From Sweltsa coloradensis (Eukaryota; Arthropoda; Insecta; Plecoptera; Chloroperlidae), in assembly GCA_024449915.1 (NCBI GenBank), contig JAMZAV010001429.1, positions 98,207-162,206 on the forward strand: DNA of 64,000 nt, in the 5' to 3' direction. A program made the position numbers and the translations under genes. Below are positions 62,591 through 64,000 of the stretch, one piece after another (the first letter of the stretch is position 1; each line of letters begins with the position of its first letter). Below the pieces are notes generated by a model that worked only from the letters and a program-made list of their open reading frames with translations, made no database searches and was not told the DNA's origin.

Positions 62591-64000
62591 TTTGTGATAC
62601 TATTGTTCTTGAGAAATATGACATATGTTTATATAAACCACTGTAATAACATTGAAAAACAAACTCAAAGTGAACCTATTAAACATTTTCACTTCACAAC
62701 TTTATCACATTTCCACCGTCCGCTCTCCAGCAGCAATTGTTAAAACGTTTTTATTTATTTATTTAACGTTAACACTGATTTACACCGATTGACGAAGAAG
62801 AACAATAATTAAAATGTCGAAAAAATAATGTATGTTCAAATGATTTGGAAGTTTAAATTAGATATCGAATATTTGAAACCAAATTGTTTGAATTCCAGAC
62901 ATTGTGTATCGATTATCAATGTTTTATCCGAAAATATTTGCATACATCATTCAAATATCGCATTTTCTCACAGGCTAACTAAAAGTACAAAGTCAAACCT
63001 AGGTTTAGTAAATGAGAAATAAAAAAAATTAAAAAACTTTTAAGTTGTTCGTGATCAATCCCTTTATCAGATATTATTTTGCAAATTGATAGCAAATGCA
63101 AAATGATAGAATCCTTCATAAATTATATTATGTTTAAGTATGCGTATACCACAGGACGTGATGAAATTATGACTACATTAATTCATATTTTATATAACCT
63201 GATTGATATTTAAAACACAATACTTCGATACCCTTGACTTGTTTTCCTCCCCTCATTTATTACTACTCATCGTAACCTGATGTTATCACGTACGGTATTT
63301 GTTATTGATTATTGTTGGCATTCATGTTGGAATGGTAGCGAGTATAACCTTATCAACTTATTTTTTATCATCTTGTATTATATAACTCCGGTGTAACATG
63401 GTCAGACTCTTTGAATTCTTCTCACCCAATGGCCTTGAATCTCAAAGCAATATATAAATTGCGCTTCCCGCTTGTAAACGTACTATAGGCATTGTTGACT
63501 GGAGAACGCAGCTAGGATTGAATGAATGATGGATTCCACGCAATATGATGTAGCTTATTATCGAATCGTGAAATGACTTGATTTGAATTATCAAGGTCAT
63601 TAGTAGCGATCATCTATATCTAAAGAATTATACAGCTTACCCGATTAGCACTAGTTTATTACTATAAAACTAAAGTAGCTCCAGTTTATGTGCAATATTC
63701 GTCATTACGTTTCAATTATTTTATCAGATTACTTTCTTAATTTTGTAATTTCAAGAAAAAAAAAACATAAAAATTGTTTTGTAGATCTATATCATATTAT
63801 CTTACGAATTTTAATTTTTAAATTGATTTTAAGTATTTTTCCAATAGGTAAAAAAAAGTTACAATTCTTGAAATTTTCGATCTGCCTTATTGCCACACAT
63901 AATAGTCGCGTGATTATACATACACTTTTATTTTGAATTGTATAAAAATATTTGTTCTAGAATCTAGCTTATATTCGTTTGGTTATTCGACCTCCTCGTC
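62591..64000. other. Downstream of gene G, no gene identified
   Basis: AT-rich. A TATATAAA at 63451 precedes GCGCTTCCCG and a short open stretch from 63529 (17 codons), which could be the promoter and start of another gene, but the frame stops at once and matches nothing I know. No eighth lectin exon 1 is visible. Confidence 0.4.

Overview
The window looks like AT-rich insect nuclear DNA, most likely lepidopteran. It holds intron-split genes for secreted C-type lectins of the hemolymph lipopolysaccharide-binding-protein type. It also holds rolling-circle (Helitron-like) elements, a Dong/R4-like retrotransposon sitting in TTA repeats, tRNA-derived SINEs and foldback elements. There are no bacterial-style operons. 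The species call is inference from these families, since no search could be run.

The backbone is a same-strand (+) tandem array of seven four-exon lectin genes, called A to G here: A 935-5296, B 7632-11739, C 17003-20877, D 21827-25926, E 26391-34046, F 39348-44082, G 53497-62590. All share one design. Exon 1 is a signal peptide plus a short Cys-containing segment, exon 2 a second Cys-containing segment, and exons 3 and 4 one C-type lectin domain (CRD). Intron phases are the same throughout (0, 1, 1), so exons are interchangeable between paralogs. A, B, C and G read as intact (231, 245, 248 and 245 aa). E and F each lack one base relative to their siblings. D lies in a patch with many homopolymer-type errors and has lost the usual exon-1 donor GT. 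A and G, at the edges, are divergent; B-F are a recent expansion with near-identical promoters, signal peptides and exon 2. The residues at the sugar-contact tripeptide differ between copies (EPN, YPN, HPN, KPD, HPA, YPN, RPH), as expected if the array diversifies pathogen recognition in hemolymph.

Between and inside the genes: dispersed repeats and a 623-bp foldback (A-B); a rolling-circle element and a small MITE in gene B; a nest of rolling-circle elements at 12.5-16.2 kb; a broken second exon 1 in gene C intron 1; a low-quality patch at about 23.3-25.5 kb; a rolling-circle element carrying a nested LINE in gene E intron 3; a 3.8-kb long-TIR DNA transposon that splits the promoter of gene F; a Dong-like retrotransposon at 44.4-48.2 kb; three related rolling-circle families at 48.8-54.4 kb; and, in gene G intron 2, a 258-bp tandem duplication in which only one copy carries a rolling-circle insertion.

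The most unusual signals are three natural before/after comparisons in one window: the empty and filled rolling-circle site, the gene E promoter as the empty site for the transposon in the gene F promoter, and a 7-bp-duplicated LINE inside a rolling-circle element. Added to these is an end architecture shared by three otherwise different rolling-circle families.
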